The notes beneath the pieces were generated by a model that saw only the letters and a list, made by a program, of their open reading frames with translations, had not been told where the DNA came from and did no database searches. Positions 6,705 to 6,850 of a stretch of 6,850 nucleotides of DNA are shown here, piece after piece (position 1 is the stretch's first letter; each line of letters opens with the position of its first letter). A program made the translations under genes and the position numbers. Source of the DNA: Candidatus Poribacteria bacterium (GTDB lineage Bacteria; Poribacteria; WGA-4E; GCA-2687025); contig JAQBWJ010000119.1 of assembly GCA_027625215.1 (NCBI GenBank), forward strand, positions 1 to 6,850. Direction: 5' to 3'.

Positions 6705-6730
6705 TACTTCAACGTTCCATACGGTGTCAT
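6701..6730 (-). promoter_or_regulatory. Candidate sigma70-type promoter of the PIN-domain operon
   Basis: On the minus strand, ATGACA (6725-6730) matches the -35 consensus at five of six positions. TACGAT (6701-6706) matches the -10 at four of six, with an 18-base spacer. Transcription would begin near 6694, giving a leader of about 25 bases before the ATG at 6668. The box sits just downstream of a terminator for the preceding transcript and overlaps a perfect palindrome, which adds to its plausibility. Confidence 0.4.
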
Positions 6731-6746
6731 CCGACAGGTGGGAGTC

Positions 6747-6780
6747 AATAAAAAAAGGGCGTTCCAAAAACACCCTCTTT
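6747..6780 (-). terminator. Rho-independent terminator of a gene to the right of the window
   Basis: Read on the minus strand, AAAGAGGGTG (6780-6771) pairs with CGCCCTTTTT (6761-6752) over ten positions around a 9-base loop, followed by further T-rich sequence to 6747. Two of the ten pairs are G-U wobbles on the minus-strand transcript but C-A mismatches on the plus strand, so the structure is strand-specific. It marks the end of a minus-strand transcript arriving from beyond the right edge and separates it from the PIN-domain operon. Confidence 0.7.
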
Positions 6781-6827
6781 CTAAGTGGGTCGTCAGAAGT
6801 TTGTGGAAACACCGAGATTCTCACGTC

Positions 6828-6842
6828 GCCTCCTACGGAGGC
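6828..6842. repeat. Short perfect hairpin at the right edge
   Basis: GCCTCC (6828-6833) and GGAGGC (6837-6842) are perfect reverse complements around a 3-base loop. The adjoining plus-strand sequence GGCTCCTCAGA resembles part of the arm of the palindromic element at 4824-4935, so this may be the edge of another dispersed repeat cut by the window end. On the minus strand the hairpin contains the AGGAGG that would otherwise serve the GTG at 6824. Confidence 0.4.
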
Positions 6843-6850
6843 TCCTCAGA

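Noticed and set aside
6743..6748. TTGACT on the minus strand as a -35 box
   Set aside because: No acceptable -10 lies 16-18 bases downstream, and the hexamer adjoins the terminator T-tract.
1..6850. CRISPR array, tRNA, rRNA or complete insertion sequence
   Set aside because: No regularly spaced direct repeats, cloverleaf, rRNA-like stretch or transposase was seen; the only tandem repeat is the coding YGSS tract.

Overview
The window is GC-rich and codes with mostly G/C third positions. It holds two blocks that converge on a repeat-bearing intergenic region. On the + strand, one very long reading frame is already open at the left edge and runs to 4738. Its visible 1,578 residues look like the C-terminal two thirds or more of a SprA/Sov-family outer-membrane protein, the translocon of the type IX secretion system (T9SS). 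Two low-complexity tracts stand out in it: a Gly/Ser/Tyr tract at the left edge and an acidic Pro/Glu/Thr-rich linker at about 3212-3550.

On the - strand, reading from the right edge leftwards, there are three genes. The first is a small protein (6300-6668) that I read as the antitoxin-like partner of the second, a PIN-domain (VapC-like) protein (5806-6303); the two share an ATGA stop/start overlap. A 101-base gap with a weak promoter candidate follows, and then a complete ThuA-family protein (5042-5704). Upstream of the small gene lie a Rho-independent terminator for an unseen gene to the right, a promoter candidate, and a perfect inverted repeat over that promoter's -10. This is the layout expected of an autoregulated toxin-antitoxin operon.

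Between the convergent sprA-like and thuA-like genes, 303 non-coding bases carry a 112-bp palindromic element. It has two 34-base arms that match at 32 positions and looks like a dispersed palindromic repeat or MITE remnant.

The organism is a diderm (Gram-negative-type) bacterium, because SprA is an outer-membrane barrel. The high GC and a SprA homologue divergent from the Bacteroidota type, next to ThuA and PIN-domain genes, suggest a phylum outside classical Bacteroidota, such as Poribacteria, Latescibacterota, Gemmatimonadota or a relative. The sequence alone cannot settle which. No other T9SS gene is visible, and the three minus-strand genes have no evident functional link to SprA.
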